From positions 23,684,702 through 23,748,701 of the forward strand of contig OZ024914.1 in assembly GCA_964017125.1 (NCBI GenBank): a stretch of 64,000 nt of DNA. The letters run 5' to 3'. Numbering within the stretch: position 1 is the stretch's first letter; each line of letters starts with the position of its first letter. Origin of the DNA: Flabesymbios commensalis. Taxonomy: Eukaryota; Annelida; Polychaeta; Terebellida; Flabelligeridae. Below the pieces are notes generated by a model, which worked only from the letters and a program-made list of their open reading frames with translations, ran no database searches and was not told the DNA's origin. A program made the position numbers and the translations under genes. This document shows, piece by piece, positions 22,055-33,189 of this stretch.

Positions 22055-23560
22055 TCTCTCACTCTTAGGCCGACAACCAACAACTACAACTCCAGGATAC
22101 TAAGCCCATATGGGGCTATAATTATATAAGACCAGCCGACAGAAGACAATTCCGACACTGACGTAGTAGGGTTAAGTCTACTATTATAATGATCAGACCG
22201 ACAGCCGACAATACCGACTGCAGTATATTTTGGTATATTAGGCCCATATATAGATACATGTAAGAGCCGACAGCAGACAATTCCGACTCTCAGATACTAT
22301 GAGTAAATTTACCATTAAGGCCGACAGCCGGTAATTCCGACTCCAGCATAATGTCTGGGATAGTAGGTCCATATTTGAAAAACTAGCCGACAGCCGACAA
22401 TTCAGACTCTGATATAGAATGAATAAATCTACAACTTACGCCGACAGCCGACAATTCCAACTTCAGTATACTCTGAGATAGTAGGTCCATATTCCAAGAT
22501 TAGCCGACAATTCAGAGAACTCTGGGGTAGTATGCCTATATTTATAACACCAGCCGACAGAAGACAATTCCGACTCCAGTATTTATAATATAAGGCAAGC
22601 CGACAACTGACAATTCCGAAATGGTATGATTAATTCTACCATTCAGGACGACAACCGACAACTCCGACTCAAGTGTACCGTGGGATAGTAAGCCAACATG
22701 TATATGTTTATAAGACGAGCCGACAGCAGACACTTCCGACTTCAGTATTGTTAATATAAGGCCAGGCGACAGCAGACAATTCTGACTTTGAGATTTAAGT
22801 AGACCCTGCCCCACCATTGATTAGGAAAGACAGCCGACAATGCCGACTCTAGCATTTCTAATATATAGGGCCAGTCGACAGCAGACTTTTTCAACTCAAG
22901 TATTCCTAATATAAGGCAGCAGACAATTCCGACTTTGAGATTTAATTCGTTCCACCCCTACATTTGCCACTGACTATCGTCGTTCCACCCTTACATTTGC
23001 CACTGACAACCGACATTTCCGACCTTAGGATTCCTAATATATAGGGCCAGGCAGCCAGCAGCAGACAATTCCGACTTTATCTATCTAGGCCCATCCCTAC
23101 CATTGATTGAGACCGACAGCTGACAATTCCGACTCTAGTATTTCTATTATATAATGACAGCCGACAATTCCCACTACAGTATCCCTAATAGTAATATAAA
23201 GCCAGCCGACAGCAGACAATTCCGACTCTGAGATATAACTGGTCCCAGCCCTACCATTGATTGAGACCGACAGCCGACAATTCCGACTCTAGTATTTCTA
23301 ATATATAGGGACAGTCGACAATTCCGACTCAAGTATCCCTAATATAATGCCAGCCGATAGCAGATATTAATTCCGACTCTGAGATTTAACTAGGCCCATC
23401 CCTACCATTGATTGAGACTCATAGCCGACACTTCCGACTGTATAGTATTCCGACAAAGGGATAGCAAGACCATTATTCTAGCATTGAGGCTGACAGCCGA
23501 AAATACTGACTCTAGTATATTATTGATATAAGGTCAGTCGACAGCCGACTCTGAGTAAGA
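22055..23560 (-). repeat. GTCGG satellite array, minus orientation
   Basis: Repeats of CGACAGCCGACAATTCCGAC at intervals of about 50-75 bp, separated by variable spacers such as 'ctgagatttaactaggccc' and 'tagtatttctaatatatag'. It is the reverse complement of the arrays at 26.6-27.8 and 36.7-37.3 kb. Units are more diverged than in the plus array. Open frames in it are by-products of the repeat. Confidence 0.9.
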
Positions 23561-23726
23561 ACAAGAAAAAAATATTGTGGCATTGAGCCGATAACTAGAA
23601 ATACACACTCCATTAAACTGTAAAAAAAAAGAAACTTTCAAAACACTTGAAATAGAGTTACACACATGCTATAGGTCTTTCGATACACCACATTTGATTG
23701 TCGCTTGTACATCGTATATAGAGAGC

Positions 23727-23890
23727 GGGCCCTGATGGCTCATTCGTATCGACTGGGACTGCCCCGATGACTCATTAGTATCGACTGAGGCTTGTAACCT
23801 GGAGGTACCAGGTTCGAATCCTGGTCGGGTCGGATAATCATCATCGTATTTGTGCATATACAGTGCTCCAAACTGTTCAAAGGCCTGGAT
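23727..23890 (+). mobile_element. Second tRNA-derived SINE family, plus copy
   Basis: A tRNA-like head with GCCCCGATGACTCATTAGTA, an anticodon-like CTTGTAACC, and B-box AGGTTCGAATCCTGG. The tRNA 5' half appears twice in tandem ('cctgatggctcattcgtatc' then 'cccgatgactcattagtatc'). The body continues 'tatacagtgctccaaactg'. An inverted partial copy is at 24675-24757. The anticodon arm suggests descent from a UGU-anticodon (Thr-like) tRNA. It is not a plausible functional tRNA. Confidence 0.65.
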
Positions 23891-23954
23891 TTTACAGTGC
23901 TCCCTGAGGTTTCCAAACCTGTTCAATCGTGAAAGACCAAGGTAGGGATTGGAT

Positions 23955-24172
23955 TAGCCGAATACGGTGTTTCAAAACACTCATTGCAGTTGATCAGAAC
24001 TCTACTTATAGTTTTTTCAATCCTAATCAGCCGTGGCTCAAATAGCCAGACTGAGGATTTGAAGACGCTTGTTGTTTTTCAAAACGCTAAAAAATTGTGT
24101 TTCTAAACACCAAAATCGGTTGCAGCTGTGTTGCAACCGATAGTGGTGTTTCGAACCACTTTTTTACAGTGT
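23955..24172. repeat. Cluster of small hairpins with GTGTTTC/GAAACAC words
   Basis: GGTGTTTCAAAACACT, TGTGTTTCTAAACACC and GGTGTTTCGAACCAC occur within about 190 bp, each nearly self-complementary. Between the last two lies a perfect 10-bp stem ATCGGTTGCA/TGCAACCGAT. Confidence 0.5.
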
Positions 24173-24674
24173 AGGCTTTATATTGTGCAGTGGTGCCCCA
24201 TGGGTCACATATCAGTGGTTGCAACAGTATTATTCCATTAGATAAGACAATATCTATTTCGTTCTATTTCAATCGAATCTCGCTGTAAAAAACTGTTGCA
24301 GATAGAGGCCTGTATAATAGTATGAAATAAATATATAGCATGAGTGTTGATGTACCCCGTTAAAAATTCATTTGCGGAGACACCCGATAACTTCATTACG
24401 TGCTGACTAACATGACTAAGAAATACGAGACTTTGATCCAGTTGTGAATTAATGTTGAGCCAGTCTTGCAGACCTTTTGCCAATATTAAGCCAATATTAG
24501 TCTCGTTTTGATTGTGAACATCGGTATATGAACTGTTAGTGAGTGATTGAATATTAATTTACATAGCTTAATGCACAATCTTGTTAATATCGCGACAGAA
24601 GAACGCTTTGCCCTTCTCTTTATCGAGTGACTTCAAGGGTCTTTATAGTTTATGGTACCATAGGCACTACTGCA

Positions 24675-24757
24675 CGCTTCAGTGTGAACCGTTTGGAGCA
24701 CTGTATAATAACAAGCCCAATCACAAACATCCAAGCCGGCCCGGATTCGAACCCAGT
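24675..24757 (-). mobile_element. Second tRNA-derived SINE family, minus fragment
   Basis: The reverse complement reads GGTTCGAATCCGGGCCGG, then 'gttattatacagtgctcc'. This matches the B-box and body of the plus copy at 23727-23890. The 5' half of the head is missing. Confidence 0.55.
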
Positions 24758-26640
24758 ATATACCTCTGAGTTTTGAGCAATATCACCTGTGGAAGCTATG
24801 AACGCCACTGGTGGGTCACTATTATATATTCCTGAAATATAGGCCTACCCTCGGCCCTAATTGACATTTTGTACTCACTGCAGGTAAACTAATTATGTTG
24901 TTTAGAATACACCGTTTTTTCTCAACCAAATAAACAAATTTCATTAATTTGACCACCACCCAACAACATTAACTTTTTCAAACCCCCATTTGCTATCATC
25001 AACTACAATTTGCTACAAACTTGATGCAAAATAGATACACCCTCAAAATAAGTTGTGTTGAATTCGTATCTAATTGTGATTTATGTCAAGTGTTGATAAA
25101 TGTATCATTTGACTCAGAATTTAAATCTGCTTGATAACATATTATTTATTCATAAAATTCTGACAAGTAACCTTGTTCCGCTGACTCGTTTCAACTAGGA
25201 GCCCGTCAAATGACACGTTTTTTGTGCCAATAATTATATGTTCCCCTAAGAAAGGGACATTGTTGTGGTCCCTTGTCCCCTGAGAAAGGGACATTGTGGT
25301 GGTGCGTCGACAACTTTAAACAAATAAAACATATTATCATTCTTAAGTACCGGTAATGAGGCTCTTCCGACTGAAAAAATATGCGACATCATCAACATGG
25401 TTAATGACAGAGTGGTACAACTACGTGAACATATACTTTGCAAAGAGGGACAACAATTGTTGCACCAATATTTTTTTAATTAATCAAGTAGAATACCCAA
25501 GATGGAAAAGTCATTTGGGTCAATAGTAATATTGACTGTTCTGTCGATCTATGGATTTATAATACTTTATTCTCAGAATTGTCTTCTGTCAGAATATTAG
25601 ACATATTAGACACATTATTTATTTCATATTATCTGTACAATATAGGCCCTCGTAAGTAAATTCTATTTAGCATATGGATAATCAACAGGTATTCAAGGAA
25701 ATCGGTCTAATATGTTTTAAATAAATTACATGAAATTACTTGCAGGTGATAAATCATTGTCTTAGAAAATGTGATAATTATTCAACAAATATTGGGAACG
25801 AAAAGAAAAAGCCCAGTAATATGGAATGTTATGCAATAACTGTATGTTTCCATAGCAATTATTTAAACCAAGGTGATTATCAATCGTTATTAAAGGTCAA
25901 ATGTAGGCCTAAAGAATTTGCTATCTTTTCAATTTATTATAATTCTAAGGATTATACGAAAGCCTGTCTGAATAACCCTGTCATTGCTTTTAAAATGTTA
26001 GAATTCAGGGTAACATTATCATTTTTGTGTGGAATACTACAAGTAATATTGTAATATTGAGTTTGGCATTGGTATTCAAACCAGTCAGTTCGCTGTGGAA
26101 AATCATTTGAACAATGTGACCAGTCATGAGGTGTTCATGTTTACGTCAGACGCCATGTCATCAATGGGAGTAGGTGTTCCAGTGATTGCTGGGAAGATGT
26201 TCGGATGTTTGACTGAATATTAGGAGAAATAATATTTTCGGACTAAAATATTAATCTTTTAGTATAAAATTAATGTACCGTTTTTCAAAGTTATGGCTGA
26301 TCTATTATTTAACGCTGAATATTTACATTTTTCAAAATGCTTTAAAAAGATTGAATTGAAGTTTGAATGGTCTCCTCTCGACTGGCCACGCACATATATA
26401 AATAAAAAAGTTGGAAATATAACATGGACATATGTGATAATAAATCATACTAATTGTCATCTGTCAAACACCTATATTATTGATAATGTCAAGTCTGTCT
26501 TTTGAATGTCAGCTGGTCATACTGATCAACTGAAATCTGACGGGTGTCCTTATTTTGGTCTAATCAGAATACTGAATTGTAACATCGGCTGGTTGCTATA
26601 TAACCATGTCGATTAAATACAATCTGATATTATCGTCTGT
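24758..26640. other. Non-coding central part of the fold-back structure
   Basis: No convincing gene. A frame of 104 codons at 25740-26054 has no recognisable features. A short direct duplication of 'agaaagggacattgt' lies at about 25249-25296. Any transposase that once mobilised the flanking structure is not visible here. Confidence 0.35.
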
Positions 26641-27709
26641 CGGTCTCAGTAGAAGAGGCCATACATCTCAGTGTCAGAGTTATCTGCCATCGACTTGCAT
26701 TTTATATGGACTGAATTGTCGGCTGTCGGCCTAGATGGTAGGTCTACTATCTCAGAGTCGGACTTATCTGTTGTCGGCTGCATGGTATTATACATATATG
26801 GGCCTACTATCCCAATATATACTGGAGTCGGAATTGTCGGTTGTCGGCCTGAATAATAAACTTAGTCATACTATCTCAGAGTCGGAAAGTCTGCTGTCGG
26901 CTAGTACTGCAAGGTACATCTCAAATTCGGAATTGTCGGCTGTCGGCAGGTATTATAGATATATGTGCCTACTATCCCAAAGTATACTGGAGTCAGAATT
27001 GTCGGGTATTAGCCTGAATAGTAGATTTAGTCCTACTATTTCAGAGTCGGAATTGTCTGCTGTCTGCTAGCTTTTTGTATTAACAAAAGAGTCGGAATTG
27101 TCGGCTGTCGGCCTGGATGATAGACTTATAGTCATACTATCTCAGAGTCGGAAAGTCTGCTTTCGGCTAGTACTGCAAGGTATATCTCAGAGTCGGAATT
27201 GTCGGCTATCGGTTTTATACATATATGTGCCTACTATCCCAAAGTATACTGGAGTCGGAATTGTCGGTTATTGGCCTGAATAGTAGATTTAGTCCTACTA
27301 TCTCAGAGTCGGAATTATCTGCTGTCTGCTAGCTTTTTATATTAACAATACTAGAGTCGGAATTGTCGGTTGTCGGCCTGGATGGTAAACTTAGTCATAC
27401 TATCTCAGAGTCGGAATTGTCGGCTGTCGGCAGGTATTATACATATATGTGTTTACTATTCCAAAGTATACTGGAGTCGGAATTGTCGGTTATTGTCCTG
27501 AATAGTAGATTTAGTCCTATACTATCTCAGAGTCGGAATTGTCTGCTGTCTGCTAGCTTTTTATATTAACAAAACTATAGAGTCGGAATTGTCTGCTGTC
27601 GGCCTGTACTGCAAGTTACATCTCAGAGTGGGAATTGTCTGCTGTCGGCTGGCTTTTTTTATATTGACAATATATACTATAGAGTCGGAATTGTCTGCTG
27701 TCAGCTGGT

Positions 27710-27777
<68 letters not shown>

Positions 27778-27849
27778 CCTACTATCCTAAAGTATGCTGG
27801 AGTCGGAATTGTCGGTTGTGTCGGCCTGGATGGTAGACTTAGTCATACT
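26641..27849 (+). repeat. GTCGG satellite array, plus orientation, higher-order repeat
   Basis: Core GTCGGAATTGTCGGC with spacers of several types: '...ttagtcatactatctcaga', 'tagtactgcaaggtac', 'gtgcctactatcccaaag', 'tagatttagtcctacta' and 'tagctttttatattaac'. The series of five repeats as a higher-order unit, with starts near 26827, 27092 and 27356, a period of about 264 bp. A (TA)n-(GT)n microsatellite at about 27712-27777 interrupts the array. Confidence 0.9.
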
Positions 27850-28487
27850 TTGACGACCATGGGATTTGTATTTGTGTAGTAGTCTACCTGCTTCCTTCCA
27901 TAAATTTCGGTATTAAATTATTGCACTTCTTTTGTTTGCTATTCATGCTGAAATCATAGCGGGATGAACTAACTAAGCGAAATCATTTTTTGTGACGAAA
28001 TCACTCTCAATTTCTGACAGTGGCTCGAGCTGATTTTTGGCTATTGCCGTAAATTCGTTCCGCTTCACTGACATTGGAAATTTCACCCTTTAAACCTCTT
28101 TTTTAGTTGTTTTATAATCAAAATTAGATTTATATTTTGTTGTGTATTTTAATTGAATGTATCGGGTAGATTTTGGCATTGGTGCCATATCCTGATGGCC
28201 TCCAAATTGACCAGGATATGGCTAAATGCCAAGTGGGGGTCATCTTTTATTTTTACCAAGATTTGTTCAACTCCTCGGTTTATGTGTAGAAATACACTTT
28301 AGTTAGAGTTTATTTTACTACTAAGATAATGGTCATGTATTATACTTTCGTGTTCATTGTATGCTATTATTTTGTTGCACCGTTTATGTCGTCAAGTTGC
28401 CTTTTAGAGGTGGTTTGACAGATCGGCGCGACATCCACATGTCAATCGTCATGTCAGGATCTCTCCCTCCCTTGGCTTCGGGATCCG

Positions 28488-28525
28488 TATAAAGTTGAGC
28501 CCTGCTTTGTCTAGTTTTTCAGTGG
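28488..28525 (+). promoter_or_regulatory. LTR core promoter: TATA box plus initiator
   Basis: TATAAA at 28488-28493 and TTTTTCAGTGG with the A at 28521, 33 bases downstream. This is close to the normal TATA-to-start spacing. The same arrangement is in the 3' LTR (TATAAA at 34782, A at 34815). Prediction from motif spacing only. Confidence 0.5.
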
Positions 28526-28805
28526 TCCGGCAGAGGTGTTTGAGGTATACTCACACCATGCCTACTCAGGCAGCTGAGATGCTAGAGACTAGCTCTGCAT
28601 CTCGCTCAACTGAGTGTTTTTTTTTGACTGGCCTGTGCCTGTGGTAGTGGACTGGAGCTAAAACTCGCACTACCCTGGGCCTGGCCTGTAATAATTACAA
28701 TAGATTGTAGCCTGTGCTGCCAGCCTTAAGTTGACTGCACAGTACTACAATAGTCAATCCTGATAAGTTTTCTTTTTAGTGTCTGTGCACACAATATTTT
28801 TACTT

Positions 28806-29247
28806 ACAGGTTAACCCAGCTGAGGTATTGTTCGAGCTCCGGCTCACATCACGCCTAAATTATCGTTATTAAGTGTTTACATTTGTAGCCATTTTACAGG
28901 TTGACCGGCTGAAGTATTGTTCGAGCTCCGGCTCACATCACGCCTAAATTATCGTTATTGAGTGTTTACTTTTTAGGCATTTTACAGGTTGACCGGCTGA
29001 AGTATTGTTCGAGCTCCGGCTCACATCACGCCTAAATTATCGTTATTGAGTGTTTACTTTTTAGGCATTTTACAGGTTGACCGGCTGAGGTATTGTTCGA
29101 GCTCCGGCTCACATCACGCCTGAATTATCGTTATTGAGTGGTTACATTTTAGGCATTTTACAGGTTGACAGGCTGAAGTGTTGTTCGAGCTCCGGCTCAC
29201 ATCACGCCTAAATTCTTATTTTTGAATGTGTTCATACTATAAGTTGC
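28806..29247 (+). repeat. 88-90-bp tandem repeat inside the 5' LTR (five copies)
   Basis: Copies start with ACAGGTT at 28806, 28896, 28984, 29072 and 29160. Each contains TTGTTCGAGCTCCGGCTCAC and ATCACGCCT. A more degenerate sixth copy follows near 29248. The GAGCTCCGGCTC core is itself nearly self-complementary. The array recurs in the 3' LTR at 35100-35541. Confidence 0.9.
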
Positions 29248-30390
29248 ACAGTTTAAACTGGCTGAGATGTTTTAGAGTACAGCTCACATCTCGCTTTACC
29301 GTCATACTGTGTGTATCTTTATCATAAAACTGTTTAAGGCTGGGTCACTTTGGTGATTAGACTTTGGGGAAATAACTCGGTTAATATTTTGAAGGTCCAG
29401 ATATTGCCAATGGGTTAGTGCCTCAGTTATATGTCTATATTCATGATCCTGTGAGTATGATTGCAGTCAGATAGTCATTTTGACTGTGGCAATCCTACTC
29501 AGTCAGGAGCACACAGTTATTTTCTTATTCAAGCTCTTTGATTTTGTTTTTACTTCATAACTAACTGTAAGTTAGTCCCATTATGTGGAGAGAGAGTATT
29601 CTTTTATGACAGACCTGTAGTCCTTGGAGGTTTGAGTGTCTAGGTGGTAGCTTCAGCAGCTTTACACATCAGGGACAAGCGCGCCATTGGCTAATAGGGA
29701 GATTAGAGCAATGGGCATTGTACTGGTGGGGTTAGAGTGCTAAGTACCAGGCTAGCATTAAATTGGTGCCAAGGGCACAGTACTCCAGGGAAGTTATTAA
29801 GTTTATTATTCAGTATTTTTTGCTCAGGTTAGCACCTGAGCCCCTTTGTTTGACCAAGTCTCATAGGACTAGTGCAGCTAGTTTTGGGACTTTGTTAGGC
29901 CACACAAAGTGTGTCCAAAGATAGGAATGGTGGTATCACCCCTGTTGAATTTATCATAGTATGTTACACTATTCCATGTTGATGTAAAAATCCTCATAAT
30001 TGTTATCTGCCATATTATACACATTTTTGATTATAGTTGTCACTTGTTTATAATTACATAGTCTATCTGGGAAGTCTAATGAGGAAATAAAATCATTCAG
30101 ATATATTTCTGTATAAATATAAGTACAATTGTTTGTTGTTTTCCTGGAACATTATTTTTTCACCTACTCGACCGGATACTATTTTTTTCGCATTTGTCTG
30201 TTCGGTTTCCTAACTTAGATATCCATCTGATAATTTATGTGTCGAATTCATAAGTTAAATTTGCTATTACGATTTAGACTCGTCTAGACTCGTAAACAAG
30301 AGTTTGCGGTTTTTCACTGTCCATTTTATACAGCTTTCCGCTCGGCTGTCACAATCTTGATTAAATAACCTGACTGGACAAGTGCTTGAC

Positions 30391-30870
30391 CGTCACACTC
30401 TTTTCTGGTGTCAGCGAAGTGGGATTGGCAAATTTGTGAATTAATATTGCTATCAAATATAAATGCTATCAAATTTTATATTTGATATATTGTTTGGACC
30501 ACATACGTGGACCACGATACATAGTTTGGCCATAGTGTTTCATTTTATTTTTATCTTGTGATAACATTCATTTGTTAGAATTATTAAGTGATATATCCAT
30601 TTTGGAAAAGGTGAGTTTTTACACAAACTCCGTGTAAATAGCTTGCTCACTTTATAGTTTAGTGAAATAATCCCACCACGTGACACTCTTTTCTGGTGTC
30701 TACTAGGTGGCATCGGCAAATTTGTAATTTGCTGATCCTGTGATCAAGCCCATGCTGAGACATATGTTTTTTGGAAAAATGTTATCATCAAATAAATTAT
30801 ATTTTAATGAAAGATCCCATCACGTGACACTCTTGTCTGGTGTCAGAGATTAGCGATTTATAAATTCGCT
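30391..30870 (+). repeat. Three related hairpin units around the primer-site text
   Basis: CACTCTTTTCTGGTGTC recurs at about 30396, 30684 and 30828. Each is followed by 'gcaaatttgt'-like or 'cgctgatcc' text. The last copy, TGACAC-TCTTGTCTG-GTGTCA, is a perfect 6-bp-stem hairpin. The first copy overlaps the LTR end and primer site, so the leader seems to have been built by repeated duplication of that junction. Confidence 0.6.
30406..30426 (+). promoter_or_regulatory. Probable primer-binding site (leucine tRNA-like)
   Basis: TGGTGTCAG followed, after two extra bases, by AAGTGGGATT. This matches the complement of a typical leucine tRNA 3' end (TGGTGTCAGAAGTGGGATT). It starts eight bases after the 5' LTR. 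Confidence 0.5.
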
Positions 30871-31393
30871 GATCCAGTGATCGAACCTATGCCAATCTGC
30901 ATTTTGCACAACTAAAGGGAATTTATTTCTAGATTATTGACATTGCAAATTGAGATTTTAAAATCTTGGGTCTCATTGAAAGTAAATAATTCACTATATA
31001 ATTGTATATTTCTCAGAATACTCATACCAGGTCCTATGACACATTAAGGTGATGTCTATGGCAGCCGGTATTTGAGTAAATATACATTGAGATAAATTGT
31101 CAGTGCCTAAAAAAAAAAATATATAGATATATTTTTTTAGCATTTTTTTTTTAAATAAAATTATTACAAGCCTCAATTAAGTCACTATACCACATATAGT
31201 TAGTCAGGAGTTATAGATAGTGATTTGATCCAAATATGTTTGTGATATTTGTCTTCATAAACAGCGTATGTCAAGCAATTATAATAGTTAGTAATTAATT
31301 GCTCTCAAAGAGTCAGACATTTTTTTTTACAAATCAAATTTTAAGAGATTTTGCATTCCCAGATTATTTTTTTCTTATGGTAGTGAAGCATAT

Positions 31394-32659
31394 ATGAAAA
31401 TGAAAATGCCGACCGGAGTAGTTGTATCACAACCCAGCAGGTTGGCCTATAACCAAGCACCATCTACCCCTCTTAATGAAATGTTCCCACAGGCATGTAG
31501 TAGTGAGCACCAAGTTGATGAAGATGACTTGGCAGACTTTTTGTCAAATGAGTTTAGCTCACAGACTCACAGATTTAATGAAAGTTTGACAACTAATTTG
31601 ACAGATTTTATGCAGGGCCTGCAAGATTTATTTGTGTGTGCATCAAGTAGCCAGGATCAGTCTAGTTGGCAGACAGAACCTGTGCCAGATCCTGTTTATA
31701 CCAGAATACTGGCTACAATAGAGAGGTATGCTGCTGCTCATCCTGGTCCTGATCCGGCTCATTATAGATGTGGATCTAATCATCCACAATATATTGGTAG
31801 TGATGACCCACAGATAATTAGCATGTTACAGCATGATGATTATAACTGGAAGAAGAGTTCTCCAGTGATAAATAACTTGCCATATTGGGATATTCCAAAC
31901 CAAGGTGATACCTGCCGTAATGGTCAGTACACAAAGTGGAATCAGTACCCAATGGTATTTGAGGAACCTTCCATTCAATATTCTGAAACAGCCAAATTTG
32001 AATACCAAAATCAACCATTAGTATGTAGTCCAAAATGTCAATTGGTAGCCCCTTTACAAATAACACACTATGAAATGTTGAAACAATTGATTGTGGATGA
32101 GGAGACTGTTGCCCTAGACATTCAGACCATCCATACAGAAAAATGTGTAATCACTGTTACTTCTAGCAATTTACATGTCATAGAAGTAGTAAAACCACCT
32201 GTATGTACTGCAACTAGCACCATAGAGTCTGTACCTACAGCTGGTATGGAAATTTTGCCATCAGCTGTGGGGACCAAACCTCCTGAAGTTGCTAAATTGG
32301 ACACTTTAATAGCATGTGTGTCCAAATATGAGCATTTCCAGTCAGAGGAGCTCTATTATGTCTATACAGAGGGTACAGTGATGGGAATAGTTCAAATTTT
32401 GATCACATATCTAAGCTTGCTAAGGCTTAGTAGTAATTATTGTGCCACTTATTCTTCTGACAGTCCAAACGTAGGCTCTGGCCGAGTAGAGGGTCATCCA
32501 GACCCATACAATCTTACAGCCAGAGGAAAACTCAGATTTCATGTGAAAAACAAATGGTGGGTTAGCACATATGGTTGGGATAGCCACTGCTCTGGAATTA
32601 AAACTCTGGTTTCTGCTCAAGGACTGCTATACTCCTTGCAAACCAATGTCTTACCCTAG
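31394..32659 (+). CDS. Orphan 421-aa ORF of the LTR element
   Basis: The only long frame in the element. The N-terminal third is rich in Ser, Gln and acidic residues (about residues 30-90). The middle is Tyr-, Asn- and Pro-rich with PGPDPAHYRCGS near 120-131. The C-terminal part has a short hydrophobic stretch GIVQILITYLSLLRLS near 331-346 and FHVKNKWWVSTYGWDSHC near 386-403. I see no zinc knuckle, protease DTG/DSG, RT YXDD or integrase motif. A frame this long in AT-rich DNA is unlikely by chance, so it is probably expressed from the LTR promoter or was recently. It could be a very diverged gag-like protein or an acquired protein; function unknown. Confidence 0.5.
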   Translation: MKMKMPTGVVVSQPSRLAYNQAPSTPLNEMFPQACSSEHQVDEDDLADFLSNEFSSQTHRFNESLTTNLTDFMQGLQDLFVCASSSQDQSSWQTEPVPDPVYTRILATIERYAAAHPGPDPAHYRCGSNHPQYIGSDDPQIISMLQHDDYNWKKSSPVINNLPYWDIPNQGDTCRNGQYTKWNQYPMVFEEPSIQYSETAKFEYQNQPLVCSPKCQLVAPLQITHYEMLKQLIVDEETVALDIQTIHTEKCVITVTSSNLHVIEVVKPPVCTATSTIESVPTAGMEILPSAVGTKPPEVAKLDTLIACVSKYEHFQSEELYYVYTEGTVMGIVQILITYLSLLRLSSNYCATYSSDSPNVGSGRVEGHPDPYNLTARGKLRFHVKNKWWVSTYGWDSHCSGIKTLVSAQGLLYSLQTNVLP

Positions 32660-32734
32660 CAGTCTTACATCAACTGTCCTAAACAGACAAATAATTTAAT
32701 TAAAAAAAAATAATAACTAGCCTTAGAAATAAAT

Positions 32735-33110
32735 TGCTGGACTGACCACTCATTTAGCATTAAAATGTGAGTGGGAACCGAACATAGGCAAATTTATTTC
32801 TGCCATACCAATATTTTTGTTGATTATTTTCACATGGATCGACCACTAGTAGCAGTAATCACAGTGGGAACGACCAATTGATTTTTTTACTATTATTCTT
32901 ACTTATATAGTTGGATCGACCACTAGTAGCAGTAACCCAGTGGGAACGACCAATTGATTTATATATATACACATTCATTTATTTTTTATGTTAGATTTGC
33001 TGGAATGCCCACATTATTCTTGGTCAATAACCAATATGTATATATGAATATATGTTCTTATAATTTGATCGACCACTCACTGCCACTATATTTTTAAAGT
33101 GGGAAGTCCG
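32735..33110 (+). repeat. Four or five degenerate GACCACT...AGTGGGAA units
   Basis: GGATCGACCACTAGTAGCAG followed by CAGTGGGAACGACCAATTGA occurs twice almost identically (about 32837-32882 and 32912-32958). Looser versions sit near 32738-32785 and 33066-33105. In each unit CCACT can pair with AGTGG, giving short hairpins. They follow the end of the long ORF. Confidence 0.6.
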
Positions 33111-33189
33111 AAAGGTCAAATTTATATATTTCAGATCACACAAAGTAGTCCAAATTTGATGACTGACCCATTGGTGAACCACCTGGGAA

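Larger units (their letters stand above)
27850..30397 (+). repeat. 5' LTR
   Basis: Begins TTGACGACC and ends GACCGTCACA, so it has short inverted ends (TGACG.../...CGTCA). A probable promoter (TATAAA at 28488-28493 and a TCAGT initiator with A at 28521) and a polyadenylation signal AATAAA (30086-30091) divide it into a U3 of about 0.67 kb, a long R of about 1.6 kb and a short U5. A five-copy 88-90-bp tandem repeat lies in R at 28806-29247. The LTR is unusually long. Confidence 0.85.

Noticed and set aside
21918-22103. Open frame of Tyr/Ile repeats
   Set aside because: Translation of a TA microsatellite.
23757-23835. Possible functional threonine tRNA
   Set aside because: The 5' half is duplicated, stems are imperfect and a SINE body follows, with an inverted partial copy nearby.
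26671-27879. Several open frames of 61-111 codons
   Set aside because: They are produced by the GTCGG satellite (repeated SELSAVG peptides) and have no independent support.
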